Part shown: positions 8,702 through 17,979 of the stretch, in pieces
Layout: each line of letters opens with the position of its first letter
Position numbering within the stretch: the first letter of the stretch is position 1
Origin: Nitrospiraceae bacterium
GTDB taxonomy: Bacteria; Nitrospirota; Nitrospiria; Nitrospirales; Nitrospiraceae
Length of the DNA: 64,000 nucleotides
NCBI GenBank assembly: GCA_009692155.1
Contig: SHZW01000003.1
Coordinates: forward strand, 79,162-143,161
Direction: 5' to 3'
The notes under the pieces: model-generated
What the model saw: only the letters and a program-made list of their open reading frames with translations
The model's database searches: none
Told to the model about the DNA's origin: nothing
Made by a program: the position numbers and the translations under genes

Positions 8702-9550
8702 ATGAAAGCCTTCTGGACCACCGTTGTGACGTTTGTCCAGGCGCTGCTCGGCGCGTTCGCCGACTTTCGGCGTCTGGGCTGTCTCAGCCTCGCGGCCTCC
8801 CTGTCGTTCTTCACGCTGCTCTCATTTTTCCCGATGATCGGCCTGCTCCTCTACGCCATCAGTTTTTTCATCAACCGGGACATCATCTGGTTCCAGTTTC
8901 TCATCAACTTCTTCCAGGGATTCCTGCCTGGGTTTGGCGCCACGTTGGCCGAGGAGGTGCGGCACGTGGCGAACGAGCAGATCGTGGGCTGGGTCGGACT
9001 GCTCGCCTTCTTCTGGTTCAGCGGGCTGGTCTTCTATGAAGTGGACTATGCCGTCAACGTCGTGTTCGGAACGGCGCGCACGAGGAATGCGCTCATCTCG
9101 ACCCTGATGTCCGTGGCGTTGCTGGGCTTCGTGCTGGCGCTGATGATCGTGTCGTACGTGATCACCCAGGTCTCGGATGTGATCGTCTCGTACGCGCCCC
9201 GGATGGGCGACATCGACGTCATGGCCGTCGTCGCCAATCAGTTTCTCCTGGGCTACGCCTTGCCGTTTGCATTCATTCTCGTGACCGTGACATGCATCTA
9301 CCGCTACCTGCCGCAAAAACGCCCGACGTGGCAACAGGCCGCAGGGGGCGGGCTGGTGCTGGCCCTGCTGTGGGAGCTTGCCAAGCATTTCTTCAGCAAC
9401 AATGTGCAGAACGTGATCGTCTACTACGACCGGATGTACGGGTCGCTGCTCGTCGTCGTGATGTTCCTGTTATGGGTCTACTATTCGGCTTCACTCTTCC
9501 TCTATGGCGCAGCCGTGGTCCGCCGGCTGCAGATCGTTCAGAAATCCTAA
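8702..9550 (+). CDS. YihY/BrkB-type inner membrane protein
   Basis: A 282-residue protein with about six hydrophobic helices and the family pattern LAASLSFFTLLSFFPMI near the start, then GLLAFFWFSGLVFYEVDYAVN and SLLVVVMFLLWVYYSASLFLYGA. YihY/BrkB (once called ribonuclease BN) proteins are integral membrane proteins whose activity is not settled, so no reaction is assigned. I start at ATG 8702; the frame runs back to a TTG at 8645, but that stretch is repeat-derived. It follows nuoN on the same strand, separated by a degenerate repeat array. Confidence 0.85.
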   Translation: MKAFWTTVVTFVQALLGAFADFRRLGCLSLAASLSFFTLLSFFPMIGLLLYAISFFINRDIIWFQFLINFFQGFLPGFGATLAEEVRHVANEQIVGWVGLLAFFWFSGLVFYEVDYAVNVVFGTARTRNALISTLMSVALLGFVLALMIVSYVITQVSDVIVSYAPRMGDIDVMAVVANQFLLGYALPFAFILVTVTCIYRYLPQKRPTWQQAAGGGLVLALLWELAKHFFSNNVQNVIVYYDRMYGSLLVVVMFLLWVYYSASLFLYGAAVVRRLQIVQKS

Positions 9551-9580
9551 TTCACCGGCCGCCCGGTCTTTCGGTATACT
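9551..9580 (+). promoter_or_regulatory. Candidate sigma-70 promoter, deacetylase gene (leaderless)
   Basis: TTCACC at 9551-9556, an 18-base spacer, TATACT at 9575-9580. The ATG is only six bases further on, so transcription would start at or next to the start codon. No Shine-Dalgarno is visible. Confidence 0.45.
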
Positions 9581-9586
9581 GGTCCT

Positions 9587-10300
9587 ATGCGCGCACCCTT
9601 TGTTGCTTTCATGACCGCAGGACTTGGCCTGTGTGCGATCCTCACCACCGTGGAGGGTAGCTCCGCGCAAGTCATTCGGGGCGGGACGCCGAGTTGCCAG
9701 ACCGTGGCCCTAACCTTCGATCTCTGCCCCGTACGGCAGGGGACCGGCTACGACGCCGATCTCATCGACTACCTGATCGAGCACAGGATCCCCGCCACCT
9801 TCTTCCCCTCCGGCCGCTGGATCGACAAACACGATCCTGAAATGAAAAAACTATTGTCGGTCCCTTTCTTTGAAATGGGTACGCACGGCCAGGTCCATGC
9901 TCATCTGGCGACACTGGATGAAGAAGCTCAGCGGGCGGAAATTATCACTGCCGTGGATCGTGTGAAAACCCGCTACGGACTGACCGCGCCGTTATTCCGT
10001 CCGCCCTACGGCGAATTCAACGATGCGACGGTCGAGATCGTCAGGAAGCTTGGCTTGCAGTTCATTCTCTGGAACGTCGTATCTGGCGATCCCGATCCGT
10101 CGCTCCCGACAGAAAGGATGCTGACGCACCTGACCGCATCCACTCGCGGAGGCGGCATGATCGTGTTTCACGCGAACGGCAAAGGGAAGCACACCCGCGA
10201 GGTCGTGGAGACGCTCACGCAGGAGTTCTTTCCAAAACAGGGGCTCAAGCCGGTCACTGTGACGAAGTTGCTCGCGTGCGTCCCGCAGGCGAAGCCATGA
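9587..10300 (+). CDS. Secreted NodB-type polysaccharide deacetylase family protein
   Basis: A 237-residue protein with a signal peptide (hydrophobic stretch to about residue 27, SSAQ after it) and a NodB fold. Family motif 1 is TFDLCP with Asp45; the usual second Asp of TFDD, a metal ligand, is Leu here. Motif 2 His pair is present (THGQVHAH, His100 and His104), then FRPPYGE (138-144) and FHANGKG near 194. Members remove acetyl groups from peptidoglycan, chitin-like or other N-acetylated sugars in the envelope; the substrate cannot be told. Its stop overlaps the next start (ATGA). Confidence 0.8.
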   Translation: MRAPFVAFMTAGLGLCAILTTVEGSSAQVIRGGTPSCQTVALTFDLCPVRQGTGYDADLIDYLIEHRIPATFFPSGRWIDKHDPEMKKLLSVPFFEMGTHGQVHAHLATLDEEAQRAEIITAVDRVKTRYGLTAPLFRPPYGEFNDATVEIVRKLGLQFILWNVVSGDPDPSLPTERMLTHLTASTRGGGMIVFHANGKGKHTREVVETLTQEFFPKQGLKPVTVTKLLACVPQAKP

Positions 10301-10767
10301 GCGACACCATCAGAGCGTACAGGCCGGAAGACCGTGCCGCCATCGTGGGGATGCTGGCTTCCTCCGATCCCTGGAAGAAACTGGGGTACACCGACACCGA
10401 TTGGCAGAAACTCTTCGCTCCGCTGCCGGCAGGGCGCGAGGGATTCGTCATTGAATCAGACGGCGCCGCGACAGGATTCGCGCTGCTGCGACCGAAGTTT
10501 CTGATGGGTGACTATTTGGAACTCCTGGTTATCTCGCCGTCAGCCCGCAGCAAAGGACTGGGAAGCGCCCTGCTGAAGCACATTGAAAGCATGGTCTTCG
10601 CACGCACAAAAAATTTGTTCGCCTGCGTGTCCGACTTCAATGCCGAAGCCAGGAAGTTTTATAAACAGAACGGCTATCAGGAGATCGGCCCGATGCCGAA
10701 TTTTCTGATCCCCGGTTCAGCAGAGATGTTGCTGCGGAAAACCGTCGGTCCCACCAAGAATCCATAG
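10297..10767 (+). CDS. GNAT family N-acetyltransferase
   Basis: A 156-residue protein with the GNAT core: the acetyl-CoA-binding segment VISPSARSKGLGSALLKHIE (motif A, R/QxxGxG/A form) and the later NAEARKFYKQNGYQEIG (motif B). The acceptor is unknown. I start at ATG 10297, which overlaps the preceding stop by four bases (ATGA) and gives the expected N-terminus MSDTIRAYRPEDRAAI; a start at 10276 would add only sequence from the preceding gene. Translationally coupled to the deacetylase, which may mean they act on the same material, but that is a guess. Confidence 0.85.
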   Translation: MSDTIRAYRPEDRAAIVGMLASSDPWKKLGYTDTDWQKLFAPLPAGREGFVIESDGAATGFALLRPKFLMGDYLELLVISPSARSKGLGSALLKHIESMVFARTKNLFACVSDFNAEARKFYKQNGYQEIGPMPNFLIPGSAEMLLRKTVGPTKNP

Positions 10768-10776
10768 AGGATCACG

Positions 10777-11175
10777 ATGCGTGTCAAAAAACTCCTCCAT
10801 ACCAGGATGCGGGTCAGCGACATGGATCAGACGATCAACTTCTACACGGGCGTGCTGGGCCTGGAGGTCATGGAGCGCAAGACTTCTCCACGCGGGTCGC
10901 ACCTGGCGTTTCTCAAGGTGCCCAACAGCGAGGAATTGATCGAACTGTGCAGCTTTCCTCCGAGCGGGCCGGTCAAAGTCCAGGAGGATCTCGTCCATCT
11001 CGCCTTTGAAGTGGACAATCTCGATCAGACGATCGAAACGCTCAGCGCCCAGGGCATCAAAATCACTGACGGTCCGACGAGAAGTTCCTCCGGCAGCCGG
11101 TTCATCTTCATCGACGCCCCGGACGGCTATGAAGTAGAATTGATTGAGCGCCCTCCGGGTACCGCGATCGTCTAA
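10777..11175 (+). CDS. Glyoxalase I-like VOC family protein
   Basis: A 132-residue vicinal-oxygen-chelate protein with two beta-alpha-beta-beta-beta modules. Candidate metal ligands are His8 (LLHTRMRVSD), the Glu of ELIELCSF, His73 (LVHLAFEV) and the Glu of GYEVELIE, the pattern of lactoylglutathione lyase. Glyoxalase I converts the methylglyoxal-thiol hemithioacetal to a lactoyl thioester; many short VOC proteins of this kind have other or unknown substrates. The start is ATG 10777 with a purine-rich AGAGGATC just upstream. Confidence 0.75.
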   Translation: MRVKKLLHTRMRVSDMDQTINFYTGVLGLEVMERKTSPRGSHLAFLKVPNSEELIELCSFPPSGPVKVQEDLVHLAFEVDNLDQTIETLSAQGIKITDGPTRSSSGSRFIFIDAPDGYEVELIERPPGTAIV

Positions 11176-11179
11176 CGAG

Positions 11180-11259
11180 GCAATGGGTAATCGGCTATAG
11201 GCGATAGGAAGAGCCTTGGCGCGCCCATCGCCTATTGCCCATCATCTATTGCCCACTCC
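11180..11259. repeat. Phased heptamer hairpin before uvrC
   Basis: Left arm: four units close to GCnATnG (GCAATGG, GTAATCG, GCTATAG, GCGATAG) at 11180-11207. Right arm: five units of the reverse complement (CCATCGC, CTATTGC, CCATCAT, CTATTGC, CCACTCC) at 11225-11259. It overlaps the -35 region of the candidate uvrC promoter. Confidence 0.9.
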
Positions 11260-11277
11260 GTAAACCAGCCGTACAAT
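11249..11277 (+). promoter_or_regulatory. Candidate uvrC promoter (leaderless)
   Basis: TTGCCC at 11249-11254, a 17-base spacer, TACAAT at 11272-11277. The uvrC ATG begins six bases later, so the transcript would start at the initiation codon. The -35 hexamer lies in the right arm of the heptamer array, so repeat change could alter the promoter. Confidence 0.5.
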
Positions 11278-11283
11278 CCCCTC

Positions 11284-13113
11284 ATGGGCACATCCCCATC
11301 AACAGCGACGCAATTGCAATCCAAGCTCGATCACTTGCCCGGTCAGCCCGGCGTGTACTTGATGAAGAGCGCCACGGGCGATATTTTGTACGTCGGCAAG
11401 GCGGCCGTGCTGGCCTCCCGCGTCCGCTCGTACTTTCAGAAGGGCGCGGACCAGACGCCCAAAACACGCCTGCTCATGAGCCAGGTTGCCGATCTGGAAA
11501 CCATCGTCACGCGCTCCGAACTTGAAGCACTCATTCTCGAAAGCAATCTGATCAAGCGGCATCGGCCGAAGTTCAACATCATCCTCCGTGACGACAAACA
11601 GTATCCGTATCTGCGCCTGCCCGTTCGTGAGAATTTCCCCCGCCTGTCGATCGTGCGAAAGGTCCAGAAAGACGGCGCGTTGTACTATGGCCCTTACACG
11701 GATGGTGGCGCGCTCAAGAGCACGCTCAAAGTGATCCGCAAGGTGTTCCCGCTGGCCACCTGCGAGATCGAGATCGACGGCACGGCGGAACGGGCCTGCA
11801 TCGAGTTCGAAATCAAGCGCTGCATGGCCCCCTGCATCGGCAACCAGAGCCGTGATGACTATCACCGGATCGTCACGCAGGTCCGGCAGTTTCTCGAAGG
11901 ACGGGACACGGAGCTGCTCGACGACCTGCGCGAGCAAATGCATATCGCCGCCGACCGGCAGGCCTTCGAAGACGCGGCACGGCTGCGCGATCGAATCGTC
12001 AGCATCGAGCGCACGCTGGAAAAGCAGCGGATCGCGCAGACCACGGCCACCGACCAGGACGTGTTCGGTGTGGCCCGTCAGGGAACGGCCGTAGACCTTC
12101 AGATGCTGTTCGTGCGCGGCGGGCTGCTGATCGGCCGCAAGGATTTCTTCTGGCCGGAAGCATCCGAAACGTCCGACGAAGAGCTCGTCCGATGCACCAT
12201 TGAACAGTTCTATAATAAGGATGGCCTTCCGCCAAAGGAGCTGCTGGTGCCGGCTGCCCTGAACGAGGCCGGCTTGATCGAGCATTGGCTCGCCGTGAAA
12301 AAAGGCGCCTCCGTCCGGATCGTCGCTCCCGAACGCGGCACCAAGCATCAGCTGGTGCTCTTGGCGGAGGAAAACGCCGCCGCAGCCCTGGCGGATCACC
12401 TGAGAAACGAAGAAGCGGGCCGCCAGGCCGTGGAAGAACTCAAGCGACTCCTCCGCCTGGAAAAAGTCCCGCAGCGCATCGAGGGCTTCGACATTTCCAA
12501 TACAATGGGAAGCGAATCCGTCGCCTCCTTCGTCGTGTGGGAGGAGGGACGGGCCAGGAAATCTGACTACCGCAAGTTCCGCATCAAGACCGTGACCGGG
12601 GCGAACGACTTTGCCAGCATGAAGGAAGCGGTCGCGAGACGTTACGGCGAGGCCGAAAACCTACCGCTCCCCGATCTCGTTCTGATCGACGGCGGGCTCG
12701 GCCAGTTGGCCGCTGCCATGGATGGACTCAGGGACGCGGGACACCCCGGGCTGCCCATCATCGGCCTGGCCAAGGCCAAAGGCGAGAAAGAGGAGCGGAT
12801 CTTCCTGCCCGGGCGCAAGAACCCGATCATCCTCAAACCGACGTCGCCGGCCACGCATCTGCTCCAGCGCATCAGGGACGAAGCCCACCGCTTTGCCATC
12901 ACCTATCACCGCAAGCTGCGCGGCAAAGCCCTGACCACCTCCAAGCTCGACCACATCATCGGCATCGGCGAGATCAGGCGGAACATGTTGCTTAGGAAAT
13001 TCGGCAGCCTCGACAAGATCGCCGCCGCCACCGACGCGCAGCTGCGCGAAGCCGGCATCGACGCCAAGACTGCTGCGGAAGTCAGAAAAGCGTTGACTCT
13101 TAAGCCCGTCTAA
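11284..13113 (+). CDS. uvrC: Excinuclease ABC subunit C
   Basis: Dual-incision nuclease of nucleotide excision repair, 609 residues (normal length). Order: GIY-YIG domain (GVYLM at 23-27, ILYVGKA at 34-40) for the 3' incision; four cysteines at 160, 172, 180 and 184 with exactly the 12-8-4 spacing of the UvrC iron-sulfur cluster; the UVR motif (DRQAFEDAARLRDRI) that contacts UvrB; the RNase H-like domain for the 5' incision (FDISNTMG, LVLIDGGLGQL); C-terminal helix-hairpin-helix region (IIGIGEIRR). uvrA lies 2.3 kb away on the opposite strand. Confidence 0.97.
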   Translation: MGTSPSTATQLQSKLDHLPGQPGVYLMKSATGDILYVGKAAVLASRVRSYFQKGADQTPKTRLLMSQVADLETIVTRSELEALILESNLIKRHRPKFNIILRDDKQYPYLRLPVRENFPRLSIVRKVQKDGALYYGPYTDGGALKSTLKVIRKVFPLATCEIEIDGTAERACIEFEIKRCMAPCIGNQSRDDYHRIVTQVRQFLEGRDTELLDDLREQMHIAADRQAFEDAARLRDRIVSIERTLEKQRIAQTTATDQDVFGVARQGTAVDLQMLFVRGGLLIGRKDFFWPEASETSDEELVRCTIEQFYNKDGLPPKELLVPAALNEAGLIEHWLAVKKGASVRIVAPERGTKHQLVLLAEENAAAALADHLRNEEAGRQAVEELKRLLRLEKVPQRIEGFDISNTMGSESVASFVVWEEGRARKSDYRKFRIKTVTGANDFASMKEAVARRYGEAENLPLPDLVLIDGGLGQLAAAMDGLRDAGHPGLPIIGLAKAKGEKEERIFLPGRKNPIILKPTSPATHLLQRIRDEAHRFAITYHRKLRGKALTTSKLDHIIGIGEIRRNMLLRKFGSLDKIAAATDAQLREAGIDAKTAAEVRKALTLKPV

Positions 13114-13147
13114 TAGGCGCCCTGAATTGCAATCTCAGATCAAGAAA

Positions 13148-13174
13148 GTGCCTCTAATATATAAATTGAGGCAC
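13148..13174. terminator. Hairpin between convergent uvrC and truncated ATPase gene
   Basis: GTGCCTC (13148-13154) and GAGGCAC (13168-13174) are perfect inverted repeats with an AT-rich 13-base loop. There is no T-run on either side, so termination is only a suggestion from its convergent position. The rest of 13114-13246 shows nothing recognisable. Confidence 0.35.
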
Positions 13175-13246
13175 GCAAATCTCTTCCTCTCATCTCCTGA
13201 CTGCTTCTAGGGGATTTTCCATCTTTTCTCAGAGAATCCCCGATAC

Positions 13247-14446
13247 TCAATCTTGTAGTCCTATGCAATGCTTCGACCCGAGGTCGACCGGATTCTGCGT
13301 GGCCACGACGACACCCAGCCCGAACGCGCGTGCCTGCTTGAACAACGTCAATAGCGGTTGTTTGGACGGCGGGTTGGCGACGGGCGGAAAGTACCCGAAA
13401 ATTTCATCCATATAGAGAATGGCGCGCAGGCTCGTCGTCCCCGACTGCGCCCGCATCCAGCCCAGCGTCTGATTCAACAATAACGAAACGAAGAACATCC
13501 GCTCCGCGTCGCTCAGATGCGCGATGGAGAAGATCGCGAGGCGCGGCTTGCCCGCTTTGGTATGGAGCAGGCTCTGGATGTCGAGCGCCTCGCCTTCCAG
13601 CCAGGCCGAAAAGCCCGGTGCGGCGAGCAGATTGTTGAGCTGCGTGGCCAGGGCAAACCGGTCTTTGGAAGGATAGAAGGCGTCGAGATCGAGTACGCCG
13701 ACCTTGGTAACCGGCGGCGTTTGAATCTGTTGGATGAGCCCGGCCAGGTCGAGGTCCTTCCCCTGTTTCCAGGCTGCGTCGAGAATGGTGGACAGCAAAA
13801 TATGCTCGCGGCTCTTGATGGGATCGGCCTGGACGCCCAGCAAACCCAGGAGGCTGGTCGCAGTGGTGCTCACCCGTTCCCGCAGCAACTCCACGTCCTC
13901 TCTCATCTCCCTCGACGGCGCGGCAAATGACTTGAGGATCGAGACAGGAATGCCTGCGTTGCTGCCCGGCGTGTAGATCGCGACCTCGGCCGCTTCTTTC
14001 AATCGCGTGATGCGGTCACCGTCCTGTTTCCATCCGGCCAGGCCCTTTGTCCATAATTCCGCCTGTTGCCTGGCATAGTCGCCTGCCGACAGGTTATTTT
14101 TGCGGGCATCGTCTTCGTTGACCCACGGAGCAAAATCCTCCGCCCGCAATTGAGGAAACGTCAGCATCAGGTTGGCCAGATCGCCCTTGGGATCGATGAT
14201 GAGTGCCGGAACGCCGTCGATCGCGGCCTCTTCGAGCAAGCCGATGCAGAGCCCGGTCTTCCCGCTGCCGGTCATCCCGACACAAACGGCGTGCGTGACC
14301 AGGTCCTTGGAATCGTACAGCAGCAGACCGTCCTTGGCCTTCTTCGCCGCCAGATCGTAGGGCCGGCCGAGGTAAAACACACCGAGCTTTTCAAAGTCCT
14401 TCGCAATGGCCTGCTTGTCGGTGGATTCTTTCTTAGCCCTTGCCAT
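13247..14446 (-). pseudogene. HerA/FtsK-like ATP-binding protein, 3'-truncated
   Basis: A 399-residue P-loop ATPase with Walker A GMTGSGKT (residues 57-64), [13 protein letters not shown] after it, and Walker [14 protein letters not shown] near 350. Proteins of this kind usually continue well beyond the motif [10 protein letters not shown]; here the frame leaves the family after [11 protein letters not shown] and stops seven residues later. The C-terminal half is therefore missing, with uvrC converging 130 bases away. Start ATG 14446 has GGAG (complement of 14453-14456) six bases upstream. The N-terminal part has no internal stops, so the loss may be recent or the short form may be retained. 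Function unknown; such ATPases belong to the DNA-pumping HerA/FtsK superfamily. Confidence 0.7.
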
Positions 14447-14740
14447 GACGTGCTCCTGAACACACCGGTATTCGTGCGCCACCATTGTATTGAGCGCTTG
14501 CACCGACCGCAAGAGTCATGCGATCACGCGCGAAATTCTTGCTTCCGGTGCCGGAACGGAGGGCTGCAACTTCTGATCGTTGAGCTGGACCTATCAGTTG
14601 GAGCGTTACAGGGGTGGGAACTCCACCCTGACTGCAGGAACAGGATCGACGCGTGACGGCTGCGGACACATTCGGCGCCCAATTCACGTTCGACCCGTTG
14701 TTGCTCTAGAATTCGTGGACGGAGAGAGGACCTGACCGGT

Positions 14741-15130
14741 CTATTGCTTCTTCATCTGCGCCGCCACCTCCGCCGGATGCCAGTAGGCCCGGACGGTTTT
14801 GACTTTACCTGCGTCGTTTACTTCGTAGACGCTAATGCCGTCGATGACCACCAGCTTACCGTTCTTCAACTTGCCCGTGGCCGTGTATTTGACAGCCGCT
14901 TCATTGCCGGCCACGAACATGCTTTCCGTGGTAAGTTTCCAGTCCGTAAAGCCACCGACCGTGTTTTGGAATACCCGTTTCATCGCCTCGTGCCCCTGAA
15001 GAGGCGGCGTGCCGACGGGATTGCAATTCTTTACGTCGTCGGCAAAGTAGGTCAGCCATGTATCAAAGTCTCTCGCCTGCATGGCGGCAATCAGGCTGGT
15101 CACCGTCGTCTTGACCGTTTCGGGGTTCAT
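14741..15130 (-). CDS. SnoaL-like (NTF2-fold) protein
   Basis: A 129-residue protein of the NTF2-like superfamily: an N-terminal helix pair (VTSLIAAMQARDFDTWLTYF), then a curved sheet with the pattern GHEAMKRVFQNTVGGF and a C-terminal YWHPAEVAAQM. SnoaL-like folds bind small molecules or act as isomerases and cyclases; no substrate is evident. Start ATG 15130 is supported by AGGGAGGT a few bases upstream on the minus strand; the frame extends to 15235 but without a better start. It stands alone between the truncated ATPase and uvrA. Confidence 0.75.
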   Translation of the reverse strand: MNPETVKTTVTSLIAAMQARDFDTWLTYFADDVKNCNPVGTPPLQGHEAMKRVFQNTVGGFTDWKLTTESMFVAGNEAAVKYTATGKLKNGKLVVIDGISVYEVNDAGKVKTVRAYWHPAEVAAQMKKQ

Positions 15131-15240
15131 GACTACCTCCCTAATATGGACTACGGGCTGATTCTTCCGAGATGAAGGACAAATGTAAAGCGCCCTCTTC
15201 GGGGACCCGAACATTTCCCAGCGGGCGGGCTTCATCCGAG

Positions 15241-15271
15241 CGGGGACAGGCCTGTGAGCGGTCTGTCCCCG
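15241..15271. other. 9-bp hairpin upstream of the SnoaL-like gene
   Basis: CGGGGACAG (15241-15249) and CTGTCCCCG (15263-15271), a perfect stem with a 13-base loop and no T-run. It lies between the SnoaL-like gene and the structured element at 15298-15373, downstream of uvrA. Confidence 0.5.
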
Positions 15272-15297
15272 CCTAACTCCCTAAAAAAGTGGCGACG

Positions 15298-15373
15298 TGG
15301 CTGACTCGCAATTGCGCGCGTCCAACGAGGGCCTTCTGAGGCCGCGCGTTGCGCGAGCACAGCGAGTCAGCCA
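15298..15373. repeat. Structured dispersed element, copy 1 (downstream of uvrA)
   Basis: Outer arms TGGCTGACTCGC (15298-15309) and GCGAGTCAGCCA (15362-15373) pair perfectly over 12 bases. The ~52-base core (TGCGCGC, CGAG, CCTTCT, GCGCG, TGCGCGAGCAC in order) is clearly related to the core at 20546-20596, but the outer arms are unrelated in sequence there and yet also pair with each other. It lies just past the uvrA stop. Confidence 0.75.
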
Positions 15374-15388
15374 GGGAGCCAGAATTCT

Positions 15389-17908
15389 TCAACCCACGCC
15401 CGCTTCTTTCAATACTTGCCCCGTGTACGAGCGCTTGATCTTCGCCAACTCACTCGGCGCGCCTTCGGCCACGATCTCGCCGCCACGGTCGCCGCCTTCC
15501 GGTCCCAGATCAATGAGCCAGTCTGCGTTCTTGATAACATCCAGATTGTGTTCAATAATCAGCACGGTATTGCCCGCCTCCACCAGCCGGTTCAACACGT
15601 CGAGCAGCCGCTGGATGTCAGCGAAGTGCAGCCCCGTCGTCGGCTCGTCCAATATATAGAGCGTACGCCCGGTGGCGCGCTTCGATAACTCGCGCGAGAG
15701 TTTCACCCGCTGGGCTTCGCCGCCCGAGAGCGTCGTCGCCGACTGGCCCAGCCGGATGTAGTGCAGGCCCACATCGTGCAGCGTCTGCAGCTTATTTTTG
15801 AGCAGCGGGATGGGCTGGAAAAATTCCAGGGCCTCGTCCACCGTCATGTTCAACACATCGGCGATGCTGCGGTCCCGGTACTTCACTTCGAGCGTCTCGC
15901 GGTTGTACCGCTGGCCTTTGCAGACCTCGCAGGTCACATAGACGTCCGGCAGGAAATGCATCTCGATCTTGATCAGCCCGTCACCTTCGCAGGCCTCGCA
16001 CCGCCCGCCCTTCACGTTGAAACTGTACCGGCCCGGCTTGTAGCCGCGCACGCGCGACTCCGGCAGTTGGGCAAAGAGGTCGCGGATGAAGGTGAAGAGA
16101 CCGGTATACGTTGCCGGGTTGGACCGTGGCGTGCGCCCGATCGGCGATTGGTCGATGTCGATCGCCTTATCCAGGGCCATGACGCCTTTCAGTTCCTTGC
16201 ACCCGTCGATCCTGGGATGCTTGTGATAGAGCAATTGCGAGAGCGAGTGAAAGAGCACTTCCAGCACGAGCGTGCTCTTGCCGGAACCAGACACGCCGGT
16301 CACGCAGGTGAGCAGGCCCAACGGAATTTTGACCGTGAGGTTTTTCAGATTGTGTTTGCGGGCCCCGACGACGCTGAGAAATCCCCTCGGTTTGCGCTCG
16401 CGATGCGGCAACGTCACCGTCATCTCGCCGCGCAGGTACTGGCCGGTCAGCGAGGCCTTGGTGGCCATCACCTCCTTCAGCGTGCCTTGCGCAATGATTT
16501 GCCCTCCGTGCGCGCCGGCGCCAGGCCCCATATCAAGAATGTGATCCGCAGCCTGCATCGTTTCCGCGTCATGCTCCACCACCACGACCGTATTGCCGAG
16601 ATCGCGCAGCCGGATCAGCGCCTGGAGCAGCCGCCGGTTGTCGCGCTGGTGGAGGCCGATGGACGGTTCATCGAGAATGTAGAGCACCCCCACCAGCCCC
16701 GAACCGATCTGCGTGGCCAGCCGGATGCGCTGCCCTTCTCCTCCGGACAGAGTCGCGGCGGCACGGTCCAGCGTCAGGTAATCAAGCCCGACGTTGACGA
16801 GGAAGCCCAGCCGTTCGCGAATTTCTTTCAGAATGCGCTGGGCGATGAAGGTTTCCCGCTCCGTCAGCTTCAGCGACTCGACAAAGCCTGCTGCCGCCCT
16901 GATCGACAGTTGCGTGACTTCGGCAATCGAACGCCGGCCCACCCTGACCGAGAGGCTTTCCGGCTTCAGCCGGGCGCCCTTGCAGGCCGGGCAGACTTCC
17001 AGCAGGGTCAGGTCCTCCTCCTCGGGGCTTCCCGGCGGCATGGCGAAGCCGATCCCGTCACAGGTCGGACAGGCGCCGTGCGGACTATTAAAGGAGAACA
17101 CGCGGGGGGTGATCTCCGGATAGCTCACGCCGCAGCGGATGCAGGCCAGTTTCTCGCTATAGAGCAAGCTCTTGCCCTCTTCCGTCAGCACGCCGACCAG
17201 CCCCTCCGCCAGTTTCAGCGCCGCCTCGACCGAGTCGGCCATGCGCTTGGATAACGCATCGCCCGGCCCACCGGCTTTCATGACCAGCCGATCCACTACG
17301 ACTTCGATTGTGTGCTTTTTCTGCTTGTCGAGAGGAAATTCCTCTCCCAAATCGACCATCCGGCCGTCGATCCGCGCACGCACGTAGCCGGCCCGACGCA
17401 TGTCCAGCAATTCCTTGCGGTATTCGCCTTTGCGGCCACGGACGATCGGAGCCAGGATCTGAAACTTCGAGCCGTCCGGAAGAGCGCGGATCGCATCCAC
17501 CATCTGCTGGACGGTCTGGGCCGAGATCTCTTCGCCGCACTGGTGGCAGAAGGGGTGCCCGATGCGGGCGAAGAGCAATCTCAAGTAATCGTAGATTTCC
17601 GTGACTGTGCCGACCGTGGAGCGGGGGTTGTGGCTGGTGCTCTTCTGCTCGATGGAGATGGCCGGCGACAGCCCTTCGATCGAGTCCACGTCGGGCTTGC
17701 CCATCTGTTCCAGGAATTGCCGCGCGTAGGCGGAGAGCGATTCCACATAGCGGCGCTGCCCTTCGGCATAAATGGTATCGAAGGCCAGCGACGACTTGCC
17801 GGACCCGCTCAAGCCGGTGATGACGACGAGCCTGTCCCGCGGAATCTCGACGTCGAGATTCTTGAGATTATGCTCCCGCGCCCCCTTGATGACGATCGAA
17901 CCTGACAT
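15389..17908 (-). CDS. uvrA: Excinuclease ABC subunit A, lacking the insertion domain
   Basis: Damage-recognition ATPase of nucleotide excision repair, 839 residues, about 100 fewer than usual (~940). Order: Walker A GLSGSGKS (32-39); UvrB-binding region from about 120 to 245 with CHQC (121-124); zinc module CIRC...CPTC (256-283); then only about 20 residues (288-305) before CPACKGARL, where most UvrA proteins have the ~100-residue insertion domain; signature LSGGEGQR (387-394); DEPSIGLH; second Walker A GVSGSGKS (538-545); second zinc module CEAC/CEVC; signature LSGGEAQR. No frameshift or stop is seen, so the absence looks genuine. Divergent from ubiE. Confidence 0.95.
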   Translation of the reverse strand: MSGSIVIKGAREHNLKNLDVEIPRDRLVVITGLSGSGKSSLAFDTIYAEGQRRYVESLSAYARQFLEQMGKPDVDSIEGLSPAISIEQKSTSHNPRSTVGTVTEIYDYLRLLFARIGHPFCHQCGEEISAQTVQQMVDAIRALPDGSKFQILAPIVRGRKGEYRKELLDMRRAGYVRARIDGRMVDLGEEFPLDKQKKHTIEVVVDRLVMKAGGPGDALSKRMADSVEAALKLAEGLVGVLTEEGKSLLYSEKLACIRCGVSYPEITPRVFSFNSPHGACPTCDGIGFAMPPGSPEEEDLTLLEVCPACKGARLKPESLSVRVGRRSIAEVTQLSIRAAAGFVESLKLTERETFIAQRILKEIRERLGFLVNVGLDYLTLDRAAATLSGGEGQRIRLATQIGSGLVGVLYILDEPSIGLHQRDNRRLLQALIRLRDLGNTVVVVEHDAETMQAADHILDMGPGAGAHGGQIIAQGTLKEVMATKASLTGQYLRGEMTVTLPHRERKPRGFLSVVGARKHNLKNLTVKIPLGLLTCVTGVSGSGKSTLVLEVLFHSLSQLLYHKHPRIDGCKELKGVMALDKAIDIDQSPIGRTPRSNPATYTGLFTFIRDLFAQLPESRVRGYKPGRYSFNVKGGRCEACEGDGLIKIEMHFLPDVYVTCEVCKGQRYNRETLEVKYRDRSIADVLNMTVDEALEFFQPIPLLKNKLQTLHDVGLHYIRLGQSATTLSGGEAQRVKLSRELSKRATGRTLYILDEPTTGLHFADIQRLLDVLNRLVEAGNTVLIIEHNLDVIKNADWLIDLGPEGGDRGGEIVAEGAPSELAKIKRSYTGQVLKEAGVG

Positions 17909-17918
17909 GGAAGGTGTG

Positions 17919-17924
17919 ATTATA
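17919..17924 (-). promoter_or_regulatory. Candidate -10 box for uvrA
   Basis: On the minus strand this reads TATAAT, a perfect -10 hexamer, ending 10 bases before the uvrA ATG; a TTGTCA lies 19 bases further upstream. The mRNA leader would be only about four bases and no Shine-Dalgarno is seen. Confidence 0.4.
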
Positions 17925-17979
17925 GCATTGCCGTGGCTTTGCTTGACAAAGCCTCAAAGCGGGTGCCACCATCGGCACG

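Noticed and set aside
14513..14740. A small gene between the SnoaL-like gene and the truncated ATPase
   Set aside because: Only shadow frames without ribosome sites; apart from a weak GGGTGG/CCACCC stem nothing is recognised in these 228 bases.
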